The notes beneath the pieces were generated by a model. The model ran no database searches. It saw only the letters and a program-made list of their open reading frames with translations, and was not told the DNA's origin. From Scybalousia_A sp964639765 (GTDB lineage Bacteria; Bacteroidota; Bacteroidia; Bacteroidales; P3), in the NCBI GenBank assembly GCA_964639765.1, contig CAZXEN010000026.1, positions 1 to 31,395 on the forward strand: 31,395 bases of DNA, written 5' to 3'. A program made the position numbers and the translations under genes. Shown in pieces: positions 1 through 9,513 of the stretch. Numbering within the stretch: position 1 is the first letter of the stretch; every line of letters starts with the position of its first letter.

Positions 1-1362
1 GCTTGATACATTTGTCTTTGTCTTTTTCAGAGTATTATTTCTATAGACACGCCACGTTGCATTTACATTTGGCTCTGTCATAAAGGTCGCTGAATCTCCT
101 ACACAGATCTTCTTCACGCCTGTGATTCTTAATCGCGGCTTTACTGTTACAATTTTTGTTTGCGAAGTAAAGACTCCGCATTCCAGAAAATCACATTTAT
201 AATCCACACTTATAGTATAAGTTCCGGGACTGTTGAACACTATCAGTCGTTCATTTGGTCCGTATGATATATTCACATCAACATTATTCGGATTTGACGA
301 GCTAACATTCCACGTGTATTCTGTACTGCCCCATAATGGTAAGGAATATAATACTGCCTCTCCCTCACAGACATTTGTCTGACCTTCTATCTCTACTCCA
401 TCTCTGATTATAGGTATCTTCACCGTCTTGAGTGTAGGACATCCTACATCACATTTGCTTTGGTCTATGCCCACAACACCGTAACCGTTAGGCAGACTGT
501 CCCAAGTAACTGTGATACTCGGCGTCTCCTGTCCTGAGTTTATTGTCCCATTCTCCACATACCAAAAATAATGATGACAATTTGCTTGACCTAATAATGA
601 GTACGTTACTGTTGAACCTGCACAGACTGTCCCGTAACACGACAACTCCAATGGAGTTTTATCTATCACCTCTACCTCGTAAATCTCTTCTTCATAACAA
701 CCACAGTTGTTCTCTACTCGGTGTTTAACAGTGCAACTTTGTGTTATGTTCTCTATGACATAGTCCTGCCCCGATGAATTACCATAGGGACTGCTCCAAT
801 AGTTCCCCACCAAATCTCCATCGGCTATGTAGGACTCATCAGTAAAATATACTGTCTCGCCCATGCATACCGTGATGACTTTAACACCAAGAGATATATC
901 ATAGTTAGGCTGTGAAGAAGAAGATATTATCGGTTTATCTATCAAATGAACATAGCGTATATTGGAACAAACACTTCCATCCGACATATATACATACACT
1001 CTTAGCTCTCCACTGTTATTATTTCCCCACCTCACTGTTGCTGTATAATTTGTATTATTTGTATTAACAGATGTCGCCCCTTGTACTATCCAACGTACTG
1101 AATCTATCGTATTTGTTGAAGAAGTGCTTATCTCGGCACTGTATGTTACCATATTACCTTTGCAGGCTATAAGCTCTCCATTGTATTCATCGTACATATC
1201 ACCTTTCTCCAATGTGTGAAGACAGCGGGATTCAAAACTACTTTTGATATACACATTACAACTACTCTGTGCTTGCAAAAACGTGAAAATAATCAATGAA
1301 AGAACAAAAACTAATAATCTTTTCATTCCTTTTAATTCTTTTAAATGTATTTTTCTTTTCAT
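1..1362 (-). CDS. PKD/Ig-like domain secreted protein, 3' end outside window
   Basis: The minus strand is open without a stop from an ATG at 1362 (or 1326) to the left edge, at least 442 codons. From 1326 the product starts MKRLLVFVLSLIIFTFLQAQ, a good signal peptide with a Bacteroidota-style cleavage before Q or S. That makes 1326 the better start; it is preceded by AAAGGA. The 1362 start adds 12 charged residues and lies only 5 nt after the stop of the upstream gene. The mature part repeats Ig/PKD-like blocks with motifs such as VCAGSTVTYSLLGQA, NVCEGEAVLYSLP and ICVGDSATF, typical of large secreted or surface proteins of Bacteroidota. A T9SS sorting domain would be expected at the missing C terminus but cannot be seen. 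It is probably cotranscribed with the 661-aa T9SS protein. The function is unknown. Confidence 0.85.
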   Translation of the reverse strand, partial: MKRKIHLKELKGMKRLLVFVLSLIIFTFLQAQSSCNVYIKSSFESRCLHTLEKGDMYDEYNGELIACKGNMVTYSAEISTSSTNTIDSVRWIVQGATSVNTNNTNYTATVRWGNNNSGELRVYVYMSDGSVCSNIRYVHLIDKPIISSSSQPNYDISLGVKVITVCMGETVYFTDESYIADGDLVGNYWSSPYGNSSGQDYVIENITQSCTVKHRVENNCGCYEEEIYEVEVIDKTPLELSCYGTVCAGSTVTYSLLGQANCHHYFWYVENGTINSGQETPSITVTWDSLPNGYGVVGIDQSKCDVGCPTLKTVKIPIIRDGVEIEGQTNVCEGEAVLYSLPLWGSTEYTWNVSSSNPNNVDVNISYGPNERLIVFNSPGTYTISVDYKCDFLECGVFTSQTKIVTVKPRLRITGVKKICVGDSATFMTEPNVNATWRVYRNNTLKKTKTNVSS

Positions 1363-1367
1363 AGTGT

Positions 1368-3353
1368 TTATTTTTTTATTATCGTAATGCTGTATTGTCC
1401 ATTGTCTGTTAATATCTGTAGAATATAGGGCCCGATATTATAACCGCTTATATCTATGCTGTATCTGTTTTCTCCTAATGCAAGCAAATAAGGCTTTGTC
1501 TTGTTTCCTAATATATCTATAAGATAGCATTCTTTTATTTCTTCTGTATTTTCTATGGTTATTCTGTCTTTTGCAGGATTGGGATAGAGTTTTATATCCT
1601 TGTTCCTAATGTAGGTTGCCAATGATACATTTTCAGTCGTATCCGAAACATAAATATACGAACTCATAAAACTTGTATCAACGTACTTTGCTATATATGT
1701 CGTAAGATTATCCCCACTATTATTTACTATAGTATATTCCCCAAATGTCGCTTCACTTTTTAATGTTCCTGTTATATAAATAAAACTATCCTTTGTTGAT
1801 ATTGAACTTACTATATTATTCTCTACCAGTAAAGGACAATTGTAATCTATAGCCATTATTAAGTGTCCTTCTTTATCCCAAGATATTAATGCTAAAGAGT
1901 TCTCATATTCTCCATGCTGAAAAATTGTATCTTTCCCATATAAGCATTGTGTAAAATTTATTTGGGCAAAAACCCTATTATTTTGTATATTAAGTGCCTG
2001 ACCGCACCAATAGTCTAAATTGATATTGGTACCCATATTACCGCCTTCTGCTATCCCATGGGAAATGTAGTTTAAGTTATCCATATCATATTGAATAAAT
2101 ACTGCATTATTGTATCTCCTTAGTGTATCATAGGTATTTTCATCAAAAGCAAAGTATCCTTCAGTAATATCCGATTGATATATGCGAGATAAAACAAAAA
2201 TAGAATTATTTACAGTATCAACAGTAACAGATTTATTACGAGTAGTAATTTGACAATCATAACAATCATAAGTATTGGGAATAAATCTTATATCTCTTGC
2301 TTTTATTACTTCCCCATCTGGACTATATTTTATAAGAAAACTTTTATACCTCCCCTTATACGTTGCCTCTATAATATTGCTCTCATCAAGATAAATCGTA
2401 GCATTACCCATTTCTAAAAAATGTCCACAGATATAAATATTATTATCATTATCAACAACTATAGAATGTGTCGTCGGACGATAAGGAACTCTATCCGTCT
2501 GCAATTTATATATCAAATCTTTTTCCCAAAGAAGACTGTCAAAATGTGGTGAAAATTTAAAAAGTTGATTATTATAATACTCACTACTAACCTCAAAATC
2601 AAATTGACGATTCCCATCTATAACAACTCTTTCTTTTAACGAATAGCCTGTCTGAAATTCATCGTATTCTCGGATAATTATAATATTGCCTTCACTATCT
2701 ACTGTAAAAGGTGTTTCACATCCCACCAAAAAAGTCCCTTCTCGTCTGACGCTATCTTCATCATCCAGCCATTGGGCTTTCATCCAATGCTGCTCTTTCT
2801 TATTACCATCCAAGTCAAAGGTTATGACAGCATCTACAGCACCTGATGTTCCCCAACCGTATGCAGTATGACTCGCTTGATCTGGTATTATTGTGTCCAA
2901 GAAATAAAGCCATTCATTATTGAATATAGTTGTTATGACTATAAGAGAAGAGTCGCCGACCACTTTCAAGCCACAACCAAAAGACAGTCCGTTCATTTTT
3001 TCATTATAGATAGCTTTTTTCCAGACAATCTCGCCTTGTGGATTCATCTTAAAGATAACGACAGCATCTGTCTTGCCTCTTGGAGGAGTATAGTCCGGAA
3101 CAAGACTTTCGTCATTTAGCATTGTTGCTTCGCTTCCTGCATAGCCAAGTATGTAAAGATTACCTTCTCTGTCTATGTCTGAACTTATGACTTTGTTTAC
3201 TCGGTTTACAAAGTCTCCACCTTGCCAGCCTGTTGCCCATTCAAAATGTCCTTGTGCTTTTATATCCTTGGCACAGAACAATATTACTATAACAAGTAAT
3301 AATTTGTAGATTTTGTTCTTCATCTTCTTTCTTTTTTTATTGTTTGTATTCAT
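1368..3353 (-). CDS. T9SS type A sorting domain protein with propeller-like repeats
   Basis: This 661-aa protein has a signal peptide; the hydrophobic core is LLLVIVILFC, cleavage is near KAQ-GHF, and Met11 is an alternative start. Residues from about 588 to the end (KLYPNPAKDRITIE ... SITIIKK) form a type A T9SS C-terminal sorting domain, so the protein is expected to be exported to the cell surface or medium. The body has recurring blocks of the form D-x-x-G-N-I/L-Y-I/V-x-G (DREGNLYILGYAG, DNDNNIYICGHF) alternating with FKMNPQGEIVWKK-like strands. This resembles SBBP-type beta-propeller repeats seen in other secreted Bacteroidota proteins. No catalytic motif was recognised. The downstream PKD-like gene starts 5 nt after the stop, which suggests one operon. 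Substrate and role are unknown. Confidence 0.88.
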   Translation of the reverse strand: MNTNNKKRKKMKNKIYKLLLVIVILFCAKDIKAQGHFEWATGWQGGDFVNRVNKVISSDIDREGNLYILGYAGSEATMLNDESLVPDYTPPRGKTDAVVIFKMNPQGEIVWKKAIYNEKMNGLSFGCGLKVVGDSSLIVITTIFNNEWLYFLDTIIPDQASHTAYGWGTSGAVDAVITFDLDGNKKEQHWMKAQWLDDEDSVRREGTFLVGCETPFTVDSEGNIIIIREYDEFQTGYSLKERVVIDGNRQFDFEVSSEYYNNQLFKFSPHFDSLLWEKDLIYKLQTDRVPYRPTTHSIVVDNDNNIYICGHFLEMGNATIYLDESNIIEATYKGRYKSFLIKYSPDGEVIKARDIRFIPNTYDCYDCQITTRNKSVTVDTVNNSIFVLSRIYQSDITEGYFAFDENTYDTLRRYNNAVFIQYDMDNLNYISHGIAEGGNMGTNINLDYWCGQALNIQNNRVFAQINFTQCLYGKDTIFQHGEYENSLALISWDKEGHLIMAIDYNCPLLVENNIVSSISTKDSFIYITGTLKSEATFGEYTIVNNSGDNLTTYIAKYVDTSFMSSYIYVSDTTENVSLATYIRNKDIKLYPNPAKDRITIENTEEIKECYLIDILGNKTKPYLLALGENRYSIDISGYNIGPYILQILTDNGQYSITIIKK

Positions 3354-3684
3354 GCTATTTGTCTTTTTTTAATCTACTTTGGGTAAAAAAATACCCTTAT
3401 ATATATATAAACAACTTTTAGGGTCAAAAGGTAACAAAGTTTGCAACTTTTTTTTATTTTTTTTATTTAACTAACTTATTTTTAGATAGGTAACAATATG
3501 TGTTAATAAATCATAATGTAATAGGACTAAAGTTTTTGAGAGAAACTGTATAAATAGTTGCTTCTGCAAAGTTATAAAAAAAAATTGAAATAACAAAGGG
3601 AAAAGAAGAAAATCTTTCAAAACCAGTACCTTCAACAAGCAAAACAAATGTATATTCTTTTTCCATAACTTTGGATTAAGTTGT

Positions 3685-3703
3685 AGCGTCTCGGAGAGAC
3701 GCT
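3685..3703. repeat. GTCTC-type palindrome, copy 1
   Basis: AGCGTCTCGGAGAGACGCT is a perfect inverted repeat with 8-bp arms. The core GTCTCGGAGAGA recurs at 3795-3806, and a variant GTCTC-TTT-GAGAC lies at 31342-31354. All three copies are intergenic, which suggests a small dispersed palindromic element of the REP type rather than gene-specific terminators. No T-run follows copy 1 on either strand. Confidence 0.5.
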
Positions 3704-3794
3704 GGGAGAAGGGAGAGATAGACTTTTTCACCTCCAAGTGTAAGTATTGGAGTGAAAATGCCTACTGCTTTATTAATATTGTAGATTATTGACT

Positions 3795-3806
3795 GTCTCG
3801 GAGAGA
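3795..3806. repeat. GTCTC-type palindrome core, copy 2
   Basis: The 12-nt core GTCTCGGAGAGA is identical to that of copy 1 at 3688-3699, but the outer arms are degenerate. It lies about 30 bp past the stop codon of the NIF3 gene, so it may contribute to the 3' end of that transcript. Confidence 0.4.
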
Positions 3807-3837
3807 TACTACTTTTAGATTTATCTTTTTTTATTGT

Positions 3838-4629
3838 TTACAGAAATCTGACCTTATTTCCGTATCTTGTTAATAATGTCGGAAGGGCAGGGTAATGTTC
3901 TTTGATTATCTCCTGAAATCTTTCGAGGATAAACTGTTCGCTTTCAAAATGTCCTATATCTGCTAAGAGAATTTTTTCTTCGGTTTCAAGAAAATTATGG
4001 TACTTTATATCTCCAGTGAGATAGCAGTCGCAATTGTGTTTCATTGCATCTTTCACAAACTCTGCTCCAGAACCACCGCAAAGACCAACTTTCTTTATCT
4101 TCCTTGAAATATTTCCAAAATATCTTATGCTTGGTAAAGACAGTTTTTCTTTTACTGTCTTTAAAAACTCTTCCCCTGATAATTCTTTGTTCAATTCGCC
4201 TATTGCACCGCAACCAAGATACTCTTTGTCTTCAATAGTAGAGTATTGCAGGCGTTGTATATTGGTTAGCCCTATTTTTTTTGCCAACATATAATTAACA
4301 CCCGTTGCAGAAGAGTCCATATTTGTATGGGAAGCATAAACAGCAATATCATTCTTCATCGCCTTGCGAATAATCTTGTCAATATTGCTGTCATAGACAA
4401 TCTTTTTCACTCCAGAGAAGATAAAAGGATGATGAGAAAGTATCATATTACATCCTTTTTCTATTGCTTCATCAACAATTTCGGGAATAACATCCAGACA
4501 AACCAAGACCCCTTTGCACACCATGTCAGGATTGCCAAGAATCAATCCGGCATTATCATAACTTTCCTGCCACGAAAGAGGAGCAATGGTTTCCAGACAA
4601 GAACATATATCTTGAACTTTTACACTCAT
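3838..4629 (-). CDS. NIF3/DUF34 family dinuclear-metal protein (GTP cyclohydrolase I type 2 homolog)
   Basis: This 263-aa protein has the full set of NIF3-family metal ligands: SHHP (His66, His67), HTNMD (His101, Asp105) and the C-terminal DIGHFESE (His227, Glu231). The N terminus (SWQESYDNAGLILGNP) is also typical. Family members form hexameric rings with a two-metal site facing the cavity; the physiological reaction is not settled, and the GTP cyclohydrolase label rests on old similarity. Many Bacteroidota homologs are about 365 aa because a PII-like domain is inserted between the two halves. This one is the short form without that insert. The start is 15 nt after the stop of the 945-aa T9SS protein, so the two are probably cotranscribed, although no functional link is evident. 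Confidence 0.93.
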   Translation of the reverse strand: MSVKVQDICSCLETIAPLSWQESYDNAGLILGNPDMVCKGVLVCLDVIPEIVDEAIEKGCNMILSHHPFIFSGVKKIVYDSNIDKIIRKAMKNDIAVYASHTNMDSSATGVNYMLAKKIGLTNIQRLQYSTIEDKEYLGCGAIGELNKELSGEEFLKTVKEKLSLPSIRYFGNISRKIKKVGLCGGSGAEFVKDAMKHNCDCYLTGDIKYHNFLETEEKILLADIGHFESEQFILERFQEIIKEHYPALPTLLTRYGNKVRFL

Positions 4630-4644
4630 TCTTGTGCTCGGAGC

Positions 4645-7482
4645 TTATTTTACTACGGCAACAGTTCCTGTTCTTTGATATACTCTTGTATTGCCTTGTC
4701 TTCTGTAGGACAGTTTCCAGACATATACACCATCTTTTACAGGTTTGCCGTTATATGTTCCGTCCCAGCCTATGGAAGCAGCAAGCTCTTGTGTAATGGC
4801 AGCAAGGTTTAAAGATTTCTCCTCAAAAGAGAATAACTTCGTTCCCCAGCGGTTGTATACTTCAAAGACAACATCTTCAAGATAGTTGTTTGACATAAAG
4901 AAGAAACGGTCATTCACTCCATCCTCATTAGGAGAGAAAGCATTAGGAACCCATACAGCAAACAACTCAATAGGCAAGGTTATACTTGTATCTGCAGAGC
5001 AATTGTATTGATTTATCGATAATTCATGCTGACCTACTTCGTTGGCAGTCTTTAAATATATATCTACACTGTCCACAGACAAATCGTGGAACTGATATCT
5101 TAATACTCTTTCATTTGAAGAACCGCCATCGGAGAATTTCCACAAAGAATAAGTACCATACAAAGAAACATCACTTAGAGAAAGTACAGGATCCTCTGCA
5201 TCAACGTAAGCAGGAGTATAAGAAATCATAGGAATTGGAACAGGAACAACATTAATGGTTATCTGTCTTTCTGTAAAACAACCGCTTGAACCATATCCGC
5301 GCATAGTATATGTTGTTGTCTCTTTAGGAGTAACAACAACAGGGTCTTCACTTCTGACATTTTCTGTCAATGAAGCATCAGGAGGATTGGCTGTCCAAGA
5401 ATAATCCATGGCACTGCTTCCTATAAGGGTTACCTCATCAAAAGGACAAACCTTTGTTTTATCACTTGAAACCTTTGGATTTGTCATAATGATATGAATG
5501 CTTTTGGCAGCAATACATCCTGCAGATGTCTCACAGATAAGCCATACAACAGTGTCTTGTGTAGGAGTGAAAGAAAGAACAGGATTTGTAGAAGGATTTG
5601 TGATATGAGGATTTCTTCCAGGATCATTGAAAGACCATTGCATTGCCTTTGTGTTACCTGTTGCATCGCTTGCTTCAATATGTGCTGTCTGACCCATACA
5701 AAGCATAGTATCGCCATTCAATGAAATATCAGGAAACTCTTGTACATATATTGTAAAATAACCAAAGCGGAAAAATCCATTGACCTCATCAACAACCTTT
5801 ACAACTACAGAAGTATCTGAAACAACGTTGTTGATAATAAACTCTGTTCCTACATAGATAGGGGCAGAGGCAGTATCTTGAATACTTCTCCACCAATAGT
5901 ATCTATAGTTGGCTGCAAGTTCTTCATTATTATCAGGCGAAGAAGCAAAGATAGTATCACTTGCACCTAAGCAAATAGTGTCTGTCGCTTCAAGATGTAT
6001 GCTTGGTCTTTCGAAAACTGTCAGATCTATCTGTTCATTTCTTGTACAGAATATTGTATGGGATTCTCCTTCTTCATCTTCGTATGTGTAAGAGGAGGTA
6101 GCATATCTTTTGGCAGTATATGTTCCAGGTTGATAATTGTGATATACTGTATCCACACTCTGGCTTGTAGGGGATAGTGTAACTCTTGTGTTTTCATTCA
6201 GAGGAGTTCCGCTGCTGACAGACCATCTGCTTGTTTCTGAGTCTTTTTCAAAAGCAATAGAATCACCATCACCAAACGTTATCGCCTGCCAATCCAAAGG
6301 GCAAGCTTCTGTTCTCTGTATTACATCTGAAAACTTAAATCCTATTTCATCTCTTTCGTTTAGTGGATTAACAGGAATATATGTTATGTTATCAAAGTTA
6401 GGACGGATATCATTAACAGTTGCCTTGATGTAAGCAACACAATTTGGTCGTGTGTTTTGTGTACGAGGAGAAATAAGTTTAACAGCAAAATATTGAGTGG
6501 TTTGTCCTTGCATCATATTTTCTGTAACGTATAATGTTCTGTTTGTAGAAAGAACGTCCATGGAATTATCTGCAGGTTCAAGGTTTGCAAGCTGGTTTTG
6601 GCTGACAGTATTACGTGTTACCCTAAACCATTTGTATGCCTCGAAGCCAAGAGGAGCAGTAGCCGTTGTAATAGTATCTCCTTCACCAGCACAACCTGCC
6701 ACTTCAATAGTAGGTTTTTCTGCCTTGGCTACAATGTATCCATAACCAGCATGACATTCTGCATAGCAGTCTCCAATTCTTATTCTTATGGTAATAGATT
6801 CCCCTATAAGACTTGCGAGGTTCATTTTCACCTGCTGCCAAGGACAATATATCCAACCGCTGGATCCGTTAAGAAAAATACTGCCTGCAGGTATAGGTGT
6901 TGAACCTTGCATCTCCCAAAAAGCGCAGTCGCTTACCTGAGAACCTGTTTCTGTGTTGATAACATCTATCTGGAATGTTGGATTTTGGTAACCTGTGTGG
7001 TTAGGAGCTTCCAAGACTATGGCGTAATAGATAGATACCAGACAGTTGTCTTCATCTACTGCAAGGTCATATTTGGCTTCTGCGTATGAAGGCGTAGCAC
7101 CGCTGTAAGAACATCCGGAAGTACAACCAGACATCTCGTTGTTGATTCTCATACACTTGTTAAATCCTAAGTGAGTAGGGACTTTACGAAGAGCATTGTT
7201 GGTGTATGGATCAGTGGCATTGGTGTCTGTTATTATAGAGAACAAGTTTGAGTTGCAACCGTCCTTTGCGTTGGCTATTTCTGTGTATTGGTTGGTTTGA
7301 TTCCAGACAGGATTGGAAGCACTGCTTTGTCCATAGCTGCCGGCAGCACCTTTCCATCCGGCAGTACCGTAAGCAAAAGACAAATTATCACCTCTAAGCA
7401 AATTTTGTGCAGATGCTTCTGCAAAAACCAAGCTTGCAAGCACAAACACAAAAAAACCAAATTTCTTAAAAATCATATCCAT
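4645..7482 (-). CDS. Gliding-motility-type (T9SS type B, CHU_C) sorting domain protein
   Basis: This 945-aa protein has a signal peptide (GFFVFVLASLVFAEASAQ) cleaved near residue 25. The last ~103 residues, from VWVPNAFSPNEDGVNDRF (about 843) through YNRWGTKLF and GWDGTYNGKPVKDGVYVWK, are a textbook type B/CHU_C C-terminal domain, the signal for type IX secretion. The middle has PKD/Ig-like modules with cysteines and motifs such as TICLGASDTIFA, MLCMGQTAHIEA and KVCPFDEVTLIG. The N-terminal third is cysteine- and glycine-rich and may be a carbohydrate- or surface-binding module. The function is unknown; adhesin-like or matrix roles are usual for this architecture. A promoter lies about 45 bp upstream and the NIF3 gene follows. 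Confidence 0.92.
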   Translation of the reverse strand: MDMIFKKFGFFVFVLASLVFAEASAQNLLRGDNLSFAYGTAGWKGAAGSYGQSSASNPVWNQTNQYTEIANAKDGCNSNLFSIITDTNATDPYTNNALRKVPTHLGFNKCMRINNEMSGCTSGCSYSGATPSYAEAKYDLAVDEDNCLVSIYYAIVLEAPNHTGYQNPTFQIDVINTETGSQVSDCAFWEMQGSTPIPAGSIFLNGSSGWIYCPWQQVKMNLASLIGESITIRIRIGDCYAECHAGYGYIVAKAEKPTIEVAGCAGEGDTITTATAPLGFEAYKWFRVTRNTVSQNQLANLEPADNSMDVLSTNRTLYVTENMMQGQTTQYFAVKLISPRTQNTRPNCVAYIKATVNDIRPNFDNITYIPVNPLNERDEIGFKFSDVIQRTEACPLDWQAITFGDGDSIAFEKDSETSRWSVSSGTPLNENTRVTLSPTSQSVDTVYHNYQPGTYTAKRYATSSYTYEDEEGESHTIFCTRNEQIDLTVFERPSIHLEATDTICLGASDTIFASSPDNNEELAANYRYYWWRSIQDTASAPIYVGTEFIINNVVSDTSVVVKVVDEVNGFFRFGYFTIYVQEFPDISLNGDTMLCMGQTAHIEASDATGNTKAMQWSFNDPGRNPHITNPSTNPVLSFTPTQDTVVWLICETSAGCIAAKSIHIIMTNPKVSSDKTKVCPFDEVTLIGSSAMDYSWTANPPDASLTENVRSEDPVVVTPKETTTYTMRGYGSSGCFTERQITINVVPVPIPMISYTPAYVDAEDPVLSLSDVSLYGTYSLWKFSDGGSSNERVLRYQFHDLSVDSVDIYLKTANEVGQHELSINQYNCSADTSITLPIELFAVWVPNAFSPNEDGVNDRFFFMSNNYLEDVVFEVYNRWGTKLFSFEEKSLNLAAITQELAASIGWDGTYNGKPVKDGVYVWKLSYRRQGNTRVYQRTGTVAVVK

Positions 7483-7528
7483 AATATATTGTATTTATTC
7501 ATAAGACAACTCAAAATAAATTGCGTTG

Positions 7529-7536
7529 CAAAATTA
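7529..7536 (-). promoter_or_regulatory. Promoter -7 element for the 945-aa T9SS gene
   Basis: On the minus strand this reads TAATTTTG, a perfect match to the Bacteroidetes -7 consensus TAnnTTTG. The -33 region is degenerate. The expected transcription start is near 7522, giving a leader of about 40 nt. Confidence 0.55.
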
Positions 7537-7583
7537 AGTAAAATAATTTAATTTTCTTAAAAATCAGCCAACAAATTATAGTT

Positions 7584-8516
7584 TTAGGATATTTGCAGTT
7601 CTTGTTGTAGGGCGAGGATTTTTTCTTTGTGCAATTTGTAGGCTTGGCTGTCGGGATTTAGAGGGATGTGGTTTTGCATAAGGAAGAGTTTCATAAAGAG
7701 TTTGTTCTTTTCCCGTGTCTTATCTGAAAAAAAAGTTTGGGAAAGTTTTTCCCATATATAGTTGGTGGCTGTAGTATTCAGATGAAGCATATCTTCTGCA
7801 TAAAAGCGGTAGTCCCTTAATTCGTCCATCACTATCTCGTACGAAGGAAAGTAAAGCACACCTTCTGTTTTTTTTATCTCTTCTATTGAAAGGGTAAGAT
7901 GGGATTTGGATATAAGGTTGTCTCTGTATCCTTCTCTCCAATGTCTTATGGGAGACAGTGTAAGCACAATATTATATTCTCTTCCAAAGGTTCTTTTCAT
8001 ATTTTCTATAGAAGAAATCAAGCCAAGAGAAGTTTCTTTGTAGTCTGCCAAGCGTCTTTCTATAAGTTTGTTGTCTATCTTATGGCAGTTGCCCATCAAA
8101 TAGTTTAGAGGTTTGTACCAATAGGTAAAGGAAGTTCCAAGGGTAAGAAAAATCCAAGAAGTCTGTTTCAGAAAATCATGGCTTTCTTTTATGCTTTGGT
8201 TGATAAGTCTCAGGCATTCCTCTTTATCTTTTGCCCTATAGTCTCCGTGTGCAGAGAAAAGATAATAGTACTCATTGGAATATACAAGGTCTTGTTCGGT
8301 GAAAAACTCTTTTTTTGTTATTCTGTCCAAGCAGTTGGCTATAGACAAAGGGTTATACAAGATACCAAAAGGGTTTTTCAAAACAGAGAAACCGTTCTCA
8401 ACAAATTTCTTTCCCATTTCATCGGTAAAGCAAGAGCCTATCAATAAGATATTGTCTTTGTGGGATATTTTTTTATCAGAGGGACTGACTTTTACTTGAG
8501 TAAAAAAATCGCTCAT
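7584..8516 (-). CDS. GSCFA domain protein
   Basis: This 310-aa protein carries the family signature IGSCFTDEMGKKF (GSCF at residues 27-30), then FLTLGTSFTYWY, LTLSPIRHWREG and EDMLHLN. GSCFA proteins (PF08885) look like SGNH/GDSL esterases; by analogy Ser28 would be the nucleophile and the DMLH aspartate/histidine pair would complete the triad. The real substrate is not established. There is no signal peptide, so it is expected to be cytoplasmic. The start is 7 nt after the stop of kpsF on the same strand, so the two probably form an operon. The pairing suggests, but does not prove, a role in cell-envelope carbohydrate metabolism. Confidence 0.92.
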   Translation of the reverse strand: MSDFFTQVKVSPSDKKISHKDNILLIGSCFTDEMGKKFVENGFSVLKNPFGILYNPLSIANCLDRITKKEFFTEQDLVYSNEYYYLFSAHGDYRAKDKEECLRLINQSIKESHDFLKQTSWIFLTLGTSFTYWYKPLNYLMGNCHKIDNKLIERRLADYKETSLGLISSIENMKRTFGREYNIVLTLSPIRHWREGYRDNLISKSHLTLSIEEIKKTEGVLYFPSYEIVMDELRDYRFYAEDMLHLNTTATNYIWEKLSQTFFSDKTREKNKLFMKLFLMQNHIPLNPDSQAYKLHKEKILALQQELQIS

Positions 8517-8523
8517 ATCCTTT

Positions 8524-9498
8524 TTATATTATTCCTTCCTTTATAAGGTCGTGAAGATGTATTACGCCAAGATATTTTCTTTCTTCGTCAACAACAAGAA
8601 GAGAGGTTATTTGGTTTTCTCTCATAATCTCCAGAGACTTCACCGCAAAGGCTTCAGGAGAAATGCACTTAGGATTTTTGGTCATGATATCTTTTGCCAG
8701 GATATTCAGAGGGATAATGCTTCCTTGCCCGTTGAGCATTCTTCTAAGATCGCCGTCTGTTATTATTCCTTCCACTTTTCCGTTTTCAACCACGGCGGTA
8801 GTTCCCAAGCGTTTGGAGGTTATCTCCATCAATACATCATTAAGAGGAGTGTCAGGGCTTACTTGTGGTCGTTCATTGTTCGGGTATATATCAGAAACTT
8901 TCAGATAAAGTCGTTTGCCCAAAGAACCTCCAGGGTGATAGCGGGCAAAATCTTCTTTGGAGAAGCCTCTCATTTTTAAAAGAGCAACCGCTAAAGCATC
9001 GCCTATAACCAATTGTGCTGTGGTAGAACATGTAGGAGCAAGATTGTTAGGGTCTGCTTCTTCGCTTACATGACAATTCAAAACATAGTCTGCACTCTTT
9101 GCCAAAACGCTTTCTTCTTCTCCTACAATAGCTATAAGCGGTGAAGAAGTGGCTTTGATAAGTGGAACAAGAACTTTTATCTCTGGAGTGTTACCACTTT
9201 TTGATATGCAAATGACAACATCTTCTTTTTGTATCATTCCCAAATCGCCATGGATAGCATCTGCAGCGTGCATAAAAATAGCCGGTGTGCCTGTAGAATT
9301 TAGGGTAGAGACGATCTTGGTGGCTATATTTGCACTCTTTCCTATTCCTGTGATTACCACTCTGCCTTTGGAATGATAGATAAGTTCCACAGCCTTTGCA
9401 AAGTCATCTGTAATATAGTCTACAAGATTGGAAATAGCCAAGGATTCTTGCTCAATTGTATGCTTTATTAAAAATTTTATGTCAAATATTTTTTCCAT
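8524..9498 (-). CDS. kdsD: KpsF/GutQ family sugar-phosphate isomerase (arabinose-5-phosphate isomerase)
   Basis: This 324-aa protein has the three-part KpsF/GutQ architecture: a SIS isomerase domain (about 35-175, with GIGKS at 51-55, HGDLG at 83-87 and SKSGNT at 99-104), then two CBS domains (about 205-265 and 270-324). The family interconverts D-ribulose 5-phosphate and D-arabinose 5-phosphate, the first step of Kdo synthesis for lipopolysaccharide. The length matches the family and the active-site motifs are intact. It is the first gene of a two-gene unit with GSCFA and diverges from recQ across 74 bp. The exact paralog (KdsD, KpsF or GutQ) cannot be fixed from sequence alone. Confidence 0.93.
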   Translation of the reverse strand: MEKIFDIKFLIKHTIEQESLAISNLVDYITDDFAKAVELIYHSKGRVVITGIGKSANIATKIVSTLNSTGTPAIFMHAADAIHGDLGMIQKEDVVICISKSGNTPEIKVLVPLIKATSSPLIAIVGEEESVLAKSADYVLNCHVSEEADPNNLAPTCSTTAQLVIGDALAVALLKMRGFSKEDFARYHPGGSLGKRLYLKVSDIYPNNERPQVSPDTPLNDVLMEITSKRLGTTAVVENGKVEGIITDGDLRRMLNGQGSIIPLNILAKDIMTKNPKCISPEAFAVKSLEIMRENQITSLLVVDEERKYLGVIHLHDLIKEGII

Positions 9499-9513
9499 AT
9501 AAAAAAAAATTAT

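Larger units (their letters stand above)
3354..3837. other. 484-bp intergenic region with short palindromes
   Basis: No convincing gene lies here. It holds a perfect palindrome at 3685-3703 (8-bp arms AGCGTCTC/GAGACGCT, 3-nt loop), a second copy of its core GTCTCGGAGAGA at 3795-3806, and a 12-bp hairpin with one bulged base at 3725-3758. The rest is A/T-rich upstream sequence of the 661-aa gene, including a TA repeat near 3400. No clear promoter of the TTTG/TAnnTTTG type was found for the 661-aa gene. Confidence 0.6.

Noticed and set aside
3471..3737. 88-aa minus-strand frame in the intergenic gap
   Set aside because: It runs across the palindrome and A/T-rich DNA, has a biased Leu/Phe/Lys composition and no family resemblance.
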